Part shown: one piece after another, positions 36,851 through 46,175 of the stretch
How the letters are laid out: each line of letters starts with the position of its first letter
How positions within the stretch are numbered: position 1 is the stretch's first letter
Assembly (NCBI GenBank): GCA_947385775.1
Contig: CANDMI010000002.1
Location: forward strand, 28,498 to 92,497
Direction of reading: 5' to 3'
DNA from: an uncultured Eubacterium sp.
GTDB taxonomy: Bacteria; Bacillota; Clostridia; Lachnospirales; Lachnospiraceae
Length of the DNA: 64,000 nt
Program-made: the position numbers and the translations under genes
The notes under the pieces: model-generated
What the model saw: only the letters and a program-made list of their open reading frames with translations
Database searches by the model: none
What the model was told of the DNA's origin: nothing

Positions 36851-38259
36851 AGAAGAATTTTGTTTTATTGACAATTTATCAAATCATATCGGTTTTGGTT
36901 CCATTTATAACGACACCATATATATCAAAAACATTAAAACCAGCAGGAGTGGGCTTAGCGAGTTATGTAATTACGATAGCAAATTATTTTGTGATATGCG
37001 CTCAATTGGGTACAACCAGTGTGGGACAAAGACATGTGGCATTTTGTCAGGACAATAAAGACGAAAGGAATAAATACTTTTGGTCTGTTGAATTTTTAAG
37101 TATCGCGACAACGATAGCATCACTATTGGCGTATATCATTTATATATTATTTTTTGCAAAAAATAAAATGCTGGGATTTTTATGCATTCCTTTAATTGTA
37201 TCTGTATTATTTGACGTATCATGGCTTTTTATGGGCATGGAGGATATGTCGAAAGTAGTTATAAGAAATTTGTTAATAAAGGCGGTTAATATAATATGTA
37301 TTTTTTTATTAATAAAGGATGCGGACGATGTAAATAAATACGTGCTTTTGACTTCTTCACTTAATCTGGTCAGTGCACTGAGTATGTGGCCCCTCACTCA
37401 TAAGTACATATATAATGTCAGGATTGATCTTAAGATAACTAAGGAACTTTTTTTTCAGACACTCCAAGTTTTTATTCCTGTATTTGCCACCTCTATCTAT
37501 CAAAATTTCGATAAGATAATGATTGTTAAACTGACTGGAAGCATTGTTGAAAATGGTTACTATGAGCAGACTGCAAAATTGATCAGCATGTTAAATGTTT
37601 TTAATATTGCAGTAGGCACAACCATGGGGCCAAGATTTGCATATTGTTATAAAGAGAATAAGAGCGGTGATTTAAACGAATTATTATATAAGGGTATTTC
37701 ATACTGTGCCATGATTTCAATGTTATTATTTGCAGGTTCCTTTGGCTGTATAAAAGTCATACAGCCTTGGTTTTTTGGTCAGGATTTTTTGTCTACAGTT
37801 CAGCTGGTAAAAGCATACTCATTTCGGTTTATTGCAACTGAGTTTAGCAGCATTTTGAGTGTTTATCTTATTAATACAATGAGGCAAAGTAAATTGATAT
37901 ATTCACAGATTTTTGCACTGATTGTCAATGTGGCGTTAAATGCGCTTCTGATACCAAGAATCGCTTCTATAGGGGCTGTAGTTGCGTCTGTCATCGCTGA
38001 GTATATAGTTGCCGCGTATATCCTGTATTGTTTAAAAGAAGATATATCCATACGAAAATTAATAATTGATAACTGGCGCTATTATGTTGCGGCAATAGTT
38101 GTGTTGCATGTTTCGACATTTTTGGGTAACAGGCTAAGTGGGGGAATATTTCATACTTTTTTTTTAATAGGAACAAGTACAGTTGTGTATGTTTGCGTTC
38201 TTTTGATGTTAAAAGACAAGGTTCTTATTGAATTGATAAATGATCTAAGCGTACAGTAA
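36847..38259 (+). CDS. Wzx-type polysaccharide flippase
   Basis: 470 residues with about 12-14 membrane helices of the MOP/PST family. The opening LLTIYQIISVLVPFITTPYISKTLKPAGVGLASYV is the classic Wzx N-terminus. SLLYASFGCIKVIQPWF-like and VNVALNALLIPRIASIGAVVASVIAEY are the C-terminal hallmarks. It moves lipid-linked repeat units across the membrane for the EpsG-like polymerase at 26603. Confidence 0.88.
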   Translation: MKKNFVLLTIYQIISVLVPFITTPYISKTLKPAGVGLASYVITIANYFVICAQLGTTSVGQRHVAFCQDNKDERNKYFWSVEFLSIATTIASLLAYIIYILFFAKNKMLGFLCIPLIVSVLFDVSWLFMGMEDMSKVVIRNLLIKAVNIICIFLLIKDADDVNKYVLLTSSLNLVSALSMWPLTHKYIYNVRIDLKITKELFFQTLQVFIPVFATSIYQNFDKIMIVKLTGSIVENGYYEQTAKLISMLNVFNIAVGTTMGPRFAYCYKENKSGDLNELLYKGISYCAMISMLLFAGSFGCIKVIQPWFFGQDFLSTVQLVKAYSFRFIATEFSSILSVYLINTMRQSKLIYSQIFALIVNVALNALLIPRIASIGAVVASVIAEYIVAAYILYCLKEDISIRKLIIDNWRYYVAAIVVLHVSTFLGNRLSGGIFHTFFLIGTSTVVYVCVLLMLKDKVLIELINDLSVQ

Positions 38260-38287
38260 AAGCCTATTATGATCTAGGAGGATAAGA

Positions 38288-39067
38288 TTGAAAGTGGTAA
38301 TACTTGCAGGTGGCTATGGAACACGGATATCCGAAGAGTCGTATCTAAAACCCAAGCCGATGATTGAAATTGGCGGTAAACCGATTTTATGGCATATTAT
38401 GAAGATTTATTCCTATTATGGGTTTCATGATTTTGTGATCTGTGCGGGCTATAAACAACATGTGATAAAAGAGTGGTTTGCGGATTATTTTTTGTACAAT
38501 TCTGATATTACATTTAATTTTAAAAATGGAAATAATGAAATGTGGATAAGGAATCAGTATTGTGAGCCATGGGAGGTTACTGTTGTGGATACAGGGCTTG
38601 ATACTATGACTGGCGGACGAATAAAGCGTATTCAAAAATATGTGGGCGGCGTTCCGTTTATGCTTACATACGGAGATGGAGTCTGCGATGTAGATGTTCA
38701 TGCTCTTCTTAAGTTTCATAAGAAACATGGCAAAACAGCAACGATAACATCTGTATCGATCAAGCAGAATAAGGGAGTGCTCGACATTCACGGTGATCTG
38801 GTAACTTCTTTTCGAGAAAAAAGGAATGTTGACTCTGCACGGATAAATGGTGGGTTTATGGTAGTTGAACCCGCTGTTTTTGATTATCTTGATGACGATA
38901 ATACTGTTTTTGAGATAGGCACGTTAGAAAGTTTAGCGTCTAAGGGACTCTTGGCGGCATACAGGCATGACGGTTTCTGGCAGTGCATGGATACAAAAAG
39001 GGAAATGGAAAATCTTGAAAGGCTTTGGAAAAGTGGAAAGGCTCCTTGGAAGCTATGGGAGGACTAA
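38288..39067 (+). CDS. rfbF: glucose-1-phosphate cytidylyltransferase
   Basis: 259 residues from a TTG preceded by AGGAGG. Nucleotidyltransferase signature VVILAGGYGTRISEESYLKPKPMIEIGGKPILWH, then DFVICAGYKQHVIKEWF and TYGDGVCDVD. Length equals that of RfbF/DdhA/AscA. Makes CDP-glucose from CTP and glucose-1-phosphate. The CDP-glucose dehydratase gene follows three bases later. Confidence 0.95.
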   Translation: MKVVILAGGYGTRISEESYLKPKPMIEIGGKPILWHIMKIYSYYGFHDFVICAGYKQHVIKEWFADYFLYNSDITFNFKNGNNEMWIRNQYCEPWEVTVVDTGLDTMTGGRIKRIQKYVGGVPFMLTYGDGVCDVDVHALLKFHKKHGKTATITSVSIKQNKGVLDIHGDLVTSFREKRNVDSARINGGFMVVEPAVFDYLDDDNTVFEIGTLESLASKGLLAAYRHDGFWQCMDTKREMENLERLWKSGKAPWKLWED

Positions 39068-39070
39068 GAG

Positions 39071-40123
39071 TTGTTTGATTTGAATTTCTACAGAGGAAAG
39101 AAAATTTTTATTACAGGACATACAGGATTCAAGGGTTCATGGTTGTGCAGGATTCTTTTGTATCTTGGAGCGGATGTGACTGGTTATGGACTTGAGCCGC
39201 CGACGGATCCATCTTTATTTCGGATAGCCGGGATAAGCAATGACATTCATTCTGTGATAGGAGATATAAGGGATAGAGAGAAGCTCTTATCTGTTTTTCA
39301 TGATGCAGAGCCAGAGTTAGTGATCCATTTAGCGGCACAGCCTATAGTTAAGGATTCGTACAAAAATCCAGCATATACTTATGAAGTAAATGTGTTGGGC
39401 ACGGTAAATATTTTGGAGTGTGTGCGCCAGAGCAAAAAAGTTAAATCTTTTCTAAATGTTACCACTGACAAAGTTTATAAAAATAATGAATGGGAATGGG
39501 GCTATCGTGAAAATGACGAACTGGATGGGTTCGATCCTTACAGTAATTCAAAGTCTTGCTCAGAGCTTGTTACCCACAGTTATCGAAGGAGTTTTTTTAG
39601 AACATCTGATGTCGCTGTTTCAACTGCACGCGCAGGCAATGTGATCGGCGGAGGAGATTTTTCTAAAGATAGAATAATTCCAGATTGCATAAGAGCCGTT
39701 CAAGCAAAGCGTGATATCTTAGTTCGTAACCCATATTCTACAAGACCCTATCAGCATGTTTTAGATCCTCTTTATGCTTATCTTATGATTGCCGCCATGC
39801 AATATCAGGATAGGAAGTATGCTGGATATTATAATGTAGGCCCAGATGATGAAGGCTGTTACAGGACAGGAGATTTGGTTGATTTATTTTGTAGAACATG
39901 GAATGATGATATCAGGAGGGTAGATCAGTATGCGAGAGGCCCACATGAGGCTAATTTCCTAAAACTTGATTGTTCTAAATTGAAAGCTACTTTCAACTGG
40001 AAACCACATTGGGATATAAAAAAAGCGATTGAGATGACAGTTGAGTGGAATAGATGCTGGATTGGCGGCAAGGATATCAAGGCCTGTATGGATAAACAGA
40101 TTGTTGATTTTTTAGGGGTTTAA
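39071..40123 (+). CDS. rfbG: CDP-glucose 4,6-dehydratase
   Basis: 350 residues from a TTG with GGAGGA upstream. SDR fold: FITGHTGFKGSWLCRIL, HLAAQPIVKDSY, catalytic TTDKVY and Tyr-Lys in DPYSNSKSCSE, then RAGNVIGGGDF. Forms CDP-4-keto-6-deoxyglucose. The 3-dehydrase RfbH is not found, so the product likely goes to the RmlC-like epimerase (43298) and the reductases (40180, 41160). Confidence 0.93.
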   Translation: MFDLNFYRGKKIFITGHTGFKGSWLCRILLYLGADVTGYGLEPPTDPSLFRIAGISNDIHSVIGDIRDREKLLSVFHDAEPELVIHLAAQPIVKDSYKNPAYTYEVNVLGTVNILECVRQSKKVKSFLNVTTDKVYKNNEWEWGYRENDELDGFDPYSNSKSCSELVTHSYRRSFFRTSDVAVSTARAGNVIGGGDFSKDRIIPDCIRAVQAKRDILVRNPYSTRPYQHVLDPLYAYLMIAAMQYQDRKYAGYYNVGPDDEGCYRTGDLVDLFCRTWNDDIRRVDQYARGPHEANFLKLDCSKLKATFNWKPHWDIKKAIEMTVEWNRCWIGGKDIKACMDKQIVDFLGV

Positions 40124-40179
40124 CAGGGTCAAGGGAAAATTCGCTAGGCAATAATAGGTTTGAGAGGAATTATGGATTA

Positions 40180-41106
40180 ATGAAGAATGTGGTTATTACT
40201 GGAGCGGATGGTTTTGTTGGGAGCAACACCGTTAATTATTTTTTAAAACAGGGTGTTAAAGTTCTGGCGGTTGATAGGCGAAAAACATTAAGATATTTAA
40301 AACAGTTAGAAAATCTTACTTATATTTGTTGCAATATTTCTGATACAAGCCAATTAAAAGCTGAAATACCAGAAGGAATCTACGATACTTGGATTCATTT
40401 CGCTTGGGATGGGACATCGGGAGTAGGTCGATTTGATTATGGGCTTCAGTTAAAAAATGTTCTATCAACTGTGGAATGTATGAAGTTTGCAAAAGAAATA
40501 GGGTGTTCACGATTTCTTTGCATAGGGAGCATAATGGAATATGAAATTTCTGAATCTGTACATATGCAGGGTGGGAAGCCTGGATTGAAGTATATTTATG
40601 GAATAGGGAAGCAAACAGCGCATGCATTTTGCAAATGTATAGCGTCAGATATTGGGATTGAATTAATTTGGCCTATGATAACAAATGCGTATGGAATCGG
40701 AGAGATATCGCCAAGATTTGTGAATGCCACCCTTAGAAAGATTTACCGAAAAGAGCCTTTGCAATTTACATCCGCCACTCAAAATTATGATTTTATATAT
40801 GTTTCGGATGTGGCTAATGCTATTTTTCTTGTTGCAGAAAAAGGCAAGCCGTTTTGTGAATATATGATAGGAAGCGGACGCGCAAGACCGCTAAAAGAAT
40901 ATATACTAGAAATGGTGCATGTTATTGGCACAACGTTAAAGCCTGTTTTTGGGGATGTTCCATACACAGGTGTGGAAACGTCCATAGAAGCATTTGATAT
41001 TACTGACACAAAAAAAGATTGTGGATTTGAACCTTTAATTTCATTTTCAGAAGGGATTAAGAAAACCTATAGCTGGATTATTGGGGGGGGTATTTCAGAG
41101 ACGTAA
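40180..41106 (+). CDS. NAD-dependent epimerase/dehydratase (CDP-sugar reductase-like)
   Basis: 308 residues. Extended SDR: VVITGADGFVGSNTVNYFLK, the Ser of SIMEYE, and Tyr-Lys in YIYGIGKQTAH. Placed after rfbF-rfbG, it probably reduces a CDP-4-keto-6-deoxyhexose, as CDP-abequose- or altrose-type synthases do. It is a diverged paralogue of the next gene. The last residues are encoded across a G8 tract: with seven Gs the frame would run to a stop at 41157-41159, directly before the next ATG. Confidence 0.75.
   Translation: MKNVVITGADGFVGSNTVNYFLKQGVKVLAVDRRKTLRYLKQLENLTYICCNISDTSQLKAEIPEGIYDTWIHFAWDGTSGVGRFDYGLQLKNVLSTVECMKFAKEIGCSRFLCIGSIMEYEISESVHMQGGKPGLKYIYGIGKQTAHAFCKCIASDIGIELIWPMITNAYGIGEISPRFVNATLRKIYRKEPLQFTSATQNYDFIYVSDVANAIFLVAEKGKPFCEYMIGSGRARPLKEYILEMVHVIGTTLKPVFGDVPYTGVETSIEAFDITDTKKDCGFEPLISFSEGIKKTYSWIIGGGISET
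41083..41090 (+). repeat. poly(G)8 tract at the 3' end of the reductase gene
   Basis: Eight Gs; slip to seven would replace the last few residues by about 20 different ones ending next to the following start codon. Confidence 0.75.
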
Positions 41107-41159
41107 AATATTTGCTTCACATATACAGTGGCTTCCTAGCGTATTGGAGGCGCTGTAGC

Positions 41160-42059
41160 ATGAGGAAAATTGTCATTACGGGAGCGGATGGCTTTATCGG
41201 AAGAAATTTGATTCGGGGCTTTCTAAAAGACGATTGCTTGATATATGCAGTAGTGAGAAACAGAAAAAAATCTTTTTTTAAAAATGAAAAAAGAGTAAGG
41301 AAGGTTTTATGCGATTTGGAACATATAATGGAATTGCATAACTTAATAAACGATGCGGGGATGGATGTATTTTATCATTTAGCATGGGAAGGAAGCGCTG
41401 GCGCATTACGCAGTGATTATGAGAAACAGCTTGCGAATGCCAAATATACGTGTGACGCCGCGTTAGAGAGCAGGAGGCTACATTGCAAAAGGTTTATTTC
41501 TACAGGAACGATAACAGAGAAAATAGTTCCAGACGCTATAAATAATAACTACCAGTCCGAGAATCTTATCTACGCTATTGCTAAGGACACAACGCATAAC
41601 TTGCTTAATATGATATGTAAAAAAAACCATATAGATTATTGCTGGGTGCAGCTGTCAAATATTTTTGGCGGGGATAATAGGAATGGCAATCTTATATCAT
41701 ACACTTTGGAAGAAATAAAAGCTGGAAGAGTTCCAGAATATGGTCCTTGTGATCAGTATTATGATTTTTTGTATATAAATGACGCTATAGAAGGGCTGAT
41801 AAAAATTGGGTTCTCCGAAAGGTGTCGTGAATGTTATTTCGTAGGCAGTGGCAGGCCGAGAATATTAAGAGAATACATAGAACTTATTGCGGATAAACTT
41901 AATGAGAGGGTGGCGATTGGCAAAAGACAAGGCGATGGCGTCATCTATCAGCGTGAATGGTTTGATTCGACTCAGCTTCGGATGGAGCTAGGATTTGTTC
42001 CTTATTATACATTTGAGTCTGCTCTTGACGAAGTGTTATGGAGTTACAAACAGCGTTAG
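41160..42059 (+). CDS. NAD-dependent epimerase/dehydratase, paralogue of the preceding gene
   Basis: 299 residues from the ATG at 41160, which has GGAGG 9 bases upstream; a longer in-frame start overlaps the previous gene and lacks a site. KIVITGADGFIGRNLIRGFL, STGTITE, and LIYAIAKDTTHN (Tyr-Lys) form the SDR core. Gene pairs of this kind often make alternative stereoisomers of a CDP-6-deoxyhexose. The exact product is not predictable. Confidence 0.75.
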   Translation: MRKIVITGADGFIGRNLIRGFLKDDCLIYAVVRNRKKSFFKNEKRVRKVLCDLEHIMELHNLINDAGMDVFYHLAWEGSAGALRSDYEKQLANAKYTCDAALESRRLHCKRFISTGTITEKIVPDAINNNYQSENLIYAIAKDTTHNLLNMICKKNHIDYCWVQLSNIFGGDNRNGNLISYTLEEIKAGRVPEYGPCDQYYDFLYINDAIEGLIKIGFSERCRECYFVGSGRPRILREYIELIADKLNERVAIGKRQGDGVIYQREWFDSTQLRMELGFVPYYTFESALDEVLWSYKQR

Positions 42060-42114
42060 GATTAGATGGACCAAACGATATAAATAATCCTAAGGCTGGA
42101 TAGGGGGAGCGGAA

Positions 42115-43296
42115 ATGAAACAGGCGCTTATAGTAGGAGCAGGGCTGACGGGGGGTGTAATAGCAAGAAGGTTAGCGGAGGAAGGTTACAGGATAGACAT
42201 CATTGAACGGCGAAATCATATAGCGGGAAATATGTATGACTATATGGATGAATTTGGCGTAGCGCTTCATAAATATGGTCCACATACTTTTCATACGAAC
42301 GATGTCGAGTTATATAAATTCATGAATATTTATGGTGAATGGCGTGATTATCGTTTGTCTTGTGGAGCGCAGATTGATGGTGTGGTGACGCCAACTCCGT
42401 TTAATTTTAAGACAATTGATGATTTTTTTTCAAAGGAAGATGCGAATCGTATCAAAGAATCTTTTCTAAGAACATATCAAGGCAAGAAGACGATAACGGT
42501 TGTAGAAGCTATGGAATGCGGGGATAAGTATATTCGTAAATTTGCTGAATTTCTTTTTGAAAAAGATTATAGGCCATATACAGCGAAACAATGGGGCGTG
42601 AGTCTAAATAAAATAGATTTAAGCGTACTGAAAAGAGTGCCGTTGAGAATCGGATATGAAGAGGGGTATTTCGAGGATAAATACCAGATGATGCCGGCGG
42701 TCAGCTACGTTTCTTTTTTTGAGAAACTTCTTGATCATCCGAATATAAAGGTGTCCTTGAACGTTGAAGCGTTAGAACATCTGAAAGTAAGAGATGATCA
42801 TATGACTTATGACGGGAAGAAGATAGAGTTCCCTGTCGTTTATACGGGAGCGATTGATGAACTGTTTGGAGGGATTATGGGATTTCTTCCTTACCGAAGC
42901 GTAGATTTTCAATGGAGACATGAAAATATTGACAGCATACAAGAATATACGTTGGTGGCATATCCGCAGGCGGAAGATTTTACAAGGATTGTGGAATATA
43001 ATAAATTTCAAATATGCAAAACAAAAGGAACTACTTATGGACTGGAATATCCACGGGAATATAAACACGGAACTGACAGCGAGCCATATTATCCTGTGCT
43101 TACAGATGAAAGCGTTCAATTATACAATAAATATTTGAATTTAGCTGGTTGTATTTTTAATTTGTTTCCCTGTGGCAGACTGGCTGACTTTAAATATTAC
43201 AATATGGATCAAGCCTTGGAACGCGCATTGCAAGTTGCAAAGAAGATTTTAAGTGGTTGCAGCGTGCAATGTTTTTTGAGTAATGAGGGTGTTTAA
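42115..43296 (+). CDS. glf: UDP-galactopyranose mutase
   Basis: 393 residues. FAD-binding ALIVGAGLTGGVIARRLAEEG, ERRNHIAGNMYDY, HKYGPHTFHTN and the GLF domain with YRPYTAKQWG and ARVYTGAIDELF-like VVYTGAIDELFGG. Length is the family norm (~370-390). Converts UDP-Galp to UDP-Galf, so the glycan likely contains galactofuranose. It ends one base before the next ATG. Confidence 0.95.
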   Translation: MKQALIVGAGLTGGVIARRLAEEGYRIDIIERRNHIAGNMYDYMDEFGVALHKYGPHTFHTNDVELYKFMNIYGEWRDYRLSCGAQIDGVVTPTPFNFKTIDDFFSKEDANRIKESFLRTYQGKKTITVVEAMECGDKYIRKFAEFLFEKDYRPYTAKQWGVSLNKIDLSVLKRVPLRIGYEEGYFEDKYQMMPAVSYVSFFEKLLDHPNIKVSLNVEALEHLKVRDDHMTYDGKKIEFPVVYTGAIDELFGGIMGFLPYRSVDFQWRHENIDSIQEYTLVAYPQAEDFTRIVEYNKFQICKTKGTTYGLEYPREYKHGTDSEPYYPVLTDESVQLYNKYLNLAGCIFNLFPCGRLADFKYYNMDQALERALQVAKKILSGCSVQCFLSNEGV

Positions 43297-43297
43297 T

Positions 43298-43864
43298 ATG
43301 CAAAAATTTAAATTTCAGGAGCTTGATTTAAAAGGAGCGTATAAAATATGGCCGTTTCATAATGTTGATGAACGTGGGGAATTTATAAAGGATTATAATA
43401 TTGAGACATTCAGCGATAACGGAATAGATTATGAACTTAAGGAGACATTTTATACAATCAATAAAAAAGGAGCCCTACGCGCAATCCATTTCCAACTTGG
43501 TAAGCCGCAGCCAAAACTCATGCGATGTATAAGTGGGCGTGTGTTTTATATTATGGTTGATCTTAGGCCAAAAAGCGAAACATTTGGGAAATGGCGCAGC
43601 TTTGATCTGACAGGAGCAGAGCCGCTTTCTATTTTAGCGCCGGATGGTTTTGGACAGGGTTATCTGGCTCTTGAAGATTCTATTATGAGCTATAAAGCGG
43701 CTGAAGTTTTTTATGGACTGGGTGATTCAGGAATTATGTATAACGATATAGAAATCGGAATAAAATGGCCGTTTGAACTTATTGGCGGTACAGATAATTT
43801 AATTATAAGTGACAAAGATTTAAATCTTATGAGCTTGGCGGAGTATAAGGAATTGGTAGGATAG
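43298..43864 (+). CDS. RmlC-like dTDP/CDP-4-keto-6-deoxy-sugar 3,5-epimerase
   Basis: 188 residues from the ATG at 43298 (GAGGGTG upstream). Cupin fold of RmlC: DERGEFIKDYN, catalytic His in LRAIHFQ, GRVFYIMVDLRP, and the Tyr region GQGYLALED. No rmlA, rmlB or rmlD lies in the window, while rfbF and rfbG do. It therefore most likely epimerises CDP-4-keto-6-deoxyglucose, as in ascarylose or 6-deoxy-altrose pathways. Confidence 0.8.
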   Translation: MQKFKFQELDLKGAYKIWPFHNVDERGEFIKDYNIETFSDNGIDYELKETFYTINKKGALRAIHFQLGKPQPKLMRCISGRVFYIMVDLRPKSETFGKWRSFDLTGAEPLSILAPDGFGQGYLALEDSIMSYKAAEVFYGLGDSGIMYNDIEIGIKWPFELIGGTDNLIISDKDLNLMSLAEYKELVG

Positions 43865-43891
43865 GTTTAGGATCAATATTGGAGGAGGATC

Positions 43892-44938
43892 GTGGATACA
43901 GCATTTAAAAACAAGACGTTACTTATAACGGGTGGGACGGGTTCTTTTGGGCGTGCTGTGCTTAAACATTTTTTGCATACAGATATTGGAGAGATTCGCA
44001 TTTTTTCACGTGATGAGAAAAAACAGGATGATATGAGGCACGATCTGCAAACAAACCATCCGGACGCAGCTTCTAAAGTTAAATGTTACATTGGCAATGT
44101 TAGAGATATAGATTCAGTCCGTGACGCTATGCCTGGAGTAGACTATATTTTTCACGCAGCAGCTTTAAAGCAAGTTCCTTCTTGTGAATTTTTTCCGATG
44201 GAAGCGGTGCATACAAATGTTGAAGGAACAAATCATGTACTTCATGCGGCGATAGAGCATGGCGTGAAAAGGGTTGTTTGTTTAAGCACGGATAAAGCAG
44301 CTTATCCTATAAACGCAATGGGAGCATCGAAAGCGATGATGGAGCATGTGGTTCGAGCTAACGCCAGAGTCGCTGCGGAAAGGGGCGATACTGTAATATG
44401 CTGCACCAGGTATGGAAATGTAATGTGTTCACGAGGTTCTGTAATTCCGCTTTTTATTGATCAGATTAAAGCAGGCAAACCTATAACTATTACAAATCCA
44501 GAAATGACACGATTTTTGATGAATCTTGATGAGGCGGTTGACTTGGTGAAGTTTGCGTTTGAATACGCGCAACCAGGAGATCTTTTCATTCAAAAGTCAG
44601 TCGCTTCGACGGTTGGAGATCTGGCAAAAGCTGTGCAAAAACTTTTCGGGAATACAGGCATTAATATCATTGGAACAAGACATGGTGAAAAGCTGTATGA
44701 AACGCTTATGACGAAAGAGGAAAGACTAAGGTCGGAGGATATGGGCGAGTATTTTCGGGTAATGGCGGATAACCGTGATTTGAATTATGATAAGTATTTT
44801 GTCCAAGGTCGTGTAACAACTCAAGCAGATGAAGCATACACGTCTCATAATACGAAAAGGCTTGATGTTGAGGGCGTTATAGAGAAGATGCTTGCAACTG
44901 ATTTTGTGAAAGATGCGTTAAAGGCGGTAGGTAAGTGA
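43892..44938 (+). CDS. capE: UDP-N-acetylglucosamine 4,6-dehydratase/5-epimerase (CapE/FnlA-like)
   Basis: 348 residues from a GTG after GGAGGAGG. SDR of the polysaccharide-synthase branch: LLITGGTGSFGRAVLKHFL, IRIFSRDEKKQDDMR, HAAALKQVPSCEF, the catalytic Met-Lys variant in CLSTDKAAYPINAMGASK, and TRYGNVMCSRGSVIPLF. It is first step of UDP-L-FucNAc synthesis (CapE-CapF-CapG). Overlaps capF by 4 bases. Confidence 0.88.
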   Translation: MDTAFKNKTLLITGGTGSFGRAVLKHFLHTDIGEIRIFSRDEKKQDDMRHDLQTNHPDAASKVKCYIGNVRDIDSVRDAMPGVDYIFHAAALKQVPSCEFFPMEAVHTNVEGTNHVLHAAIEHGVKRVVCLSTDKAAYPINAMGASKAMMEHVVRANARVAAERGDTVICCTRYGNVMCSRGSVIPLFIDQIKAGKPITITNPEMTRFLMNLDEAVDLVKFAFEYAQPGDLFIQKSVASTVGDLAKAVQKLFGNTGINIIGTRHGEKLYETLMTKEERLRSEDMGEYFRVMADNRDLNYDKYFVQGRVTTQADEAYTSHNTKRLDVEGVIEKMLATDFVKDALKAVGK

Positions 44939-46161
44939 AGATATTGGTTGCGGGAGCAAAAGGTTTTGTTGGGAAAAATCTGGTTGAAACATTAAAAACG
45001 ATAAGAGATGGAAAAAAGAAGGACACTCATCTTTTTATTGAAAGCATATACGAGTACGATAAGGAGAACACAGCGGAGGAATTAGAAACATTTTGCAATG
45101 ACTGTGATTTTGTATTTAATCTTGCAGGAGTGAACAGACCGAAAGATGTGTCAGAGTTTCAGAGCGGCAATTTTGGATTTGCGGAAACCCTTTTAAAAAC
45201 TTTGAAAAAGCATAATAATACATGTCCTGTCATGTTTTCTTCTTCCATTCAGGCATCTTTAATCGGACAATATGCGAATTCTGCCTATGGAAAGAGCAAA
45301 AAAGCAGGAGAGGAGCTGTTTTTCCAGTACGCTGCATGGACAGGAGCTAAAGTGTTGGTATATCGTTTTCCGAATTTGTTTGGTAAGTGGTGCAAACCAA
45401 ATTATAATTCTGTCGTGGCAACGTTTTGTAATGCTGTAGCGAATGATCTGCCTTATACGGTAAATGATAGAGGGACGCAACTGGAACTGCTTTATATAGA
45501 TGACTTGGTAGATGAGATGTTGAATGCGCTTAAAAATTTTGAACATCATTGTGATTATAACGGACTTGATCCTGTGCCGTCTGAATATGGCTGTTATTGT
45601 TATACGCCAATTACCTATAAGGTAACATTAGGGCGGATTGCGGATTTGCTTGAATCATTTAAGAAGCAGAAAGAAACGCTTTTATTTGATTCGATTCCAA
45701 CAGGTTCATTTGAGAAAAAACTTTACAGCGCTTATTTATCTTATTTGTCAGAGGAAAATGCCATATTTAACTTAAATATATCAAACGATAATCGTGGCCT
45801 GTTCGCCGAATTTTTTAAAACACAGACCAATGGACAATTTTCAATTAACATTACAAAACCTGGAATGAAAAAAGGCGAGCACTGGCACCACACAAAAATA
45901 GAAATATTTTTAGTTGTGAGCGGTCATGGCTTGATTCAGGAGAGACGTGTAGGAGTAGATGATAATGGACATACATATCCAATAAGAGAATATCATGTTT
46001 CGGGAGATAGGCTCCAATGTGTTTATATTCTGCCCGGTTATACCCATAATATTATAAATCTTTCAAAATCAGAAGATTTGATTACGGTGATGTGGGCAAA
46101 TGAGTTATTTGATAATATTCATCCAGAAACTTATCATGAGAATGTAGTAATGGATTTTTGA
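44935..46161 (+). CDS. capF: CapF-like bifunctional reductase/epimerase (SDR + cupin)
   Basis: 408 residues. N-terminal SDR (~1-270: ILVAGAKGFVGKNLVETL, FNLAGVNRPKD, NSAYGKSKKAGE) is joined to a C-terminal cupin (~280-408: FSINITKPGMKKGEHWHHTK, PGYTHNIINL, VMWANELFD), the CapF/WbjC layout. It acts on the CapE product toward UDP-L-FucNAc precursors. The third enzyme could be the WecB-family protein at 31801. Confidence 0.9.
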   Translation: MKILVAGAKGFVGKNLVETLKTIRDGKKKDTHLFIESIYEYDKENTAEELETFCNDCDFVFNLAGVNRPKDVSEFQSGNFGFAETLLKTLKKHNNTCPVMFSSSIQASLIGQYANSAYGKSKKAGEELFFQYAAWTGAKVLVYRFPNLFGKWCKPNYNSVVATFCNAVANDLPYTVNDRGTQLELLYIDDLVDEMLNALKNFEHHCDYNGLDPVPSEYGCYCYTPITYKVTLGRIADLLESFKKQKETLLFDSIPTGSFEKKLYSAYLSYLSEENAIFNLNISNDNRGLFAEFFKTQTNGQFSINITKPGMKKGEHWHHTKIEIFLVVSGHGLIQERRVGVDDNGHTYPIREYHVSGDRLQCVYILPGYTHNIINLSKSEDLITVMWANELFDNIHPETYHENVVMDF

Positions 46162-46175
46162 GGTGAGCGGAATGT

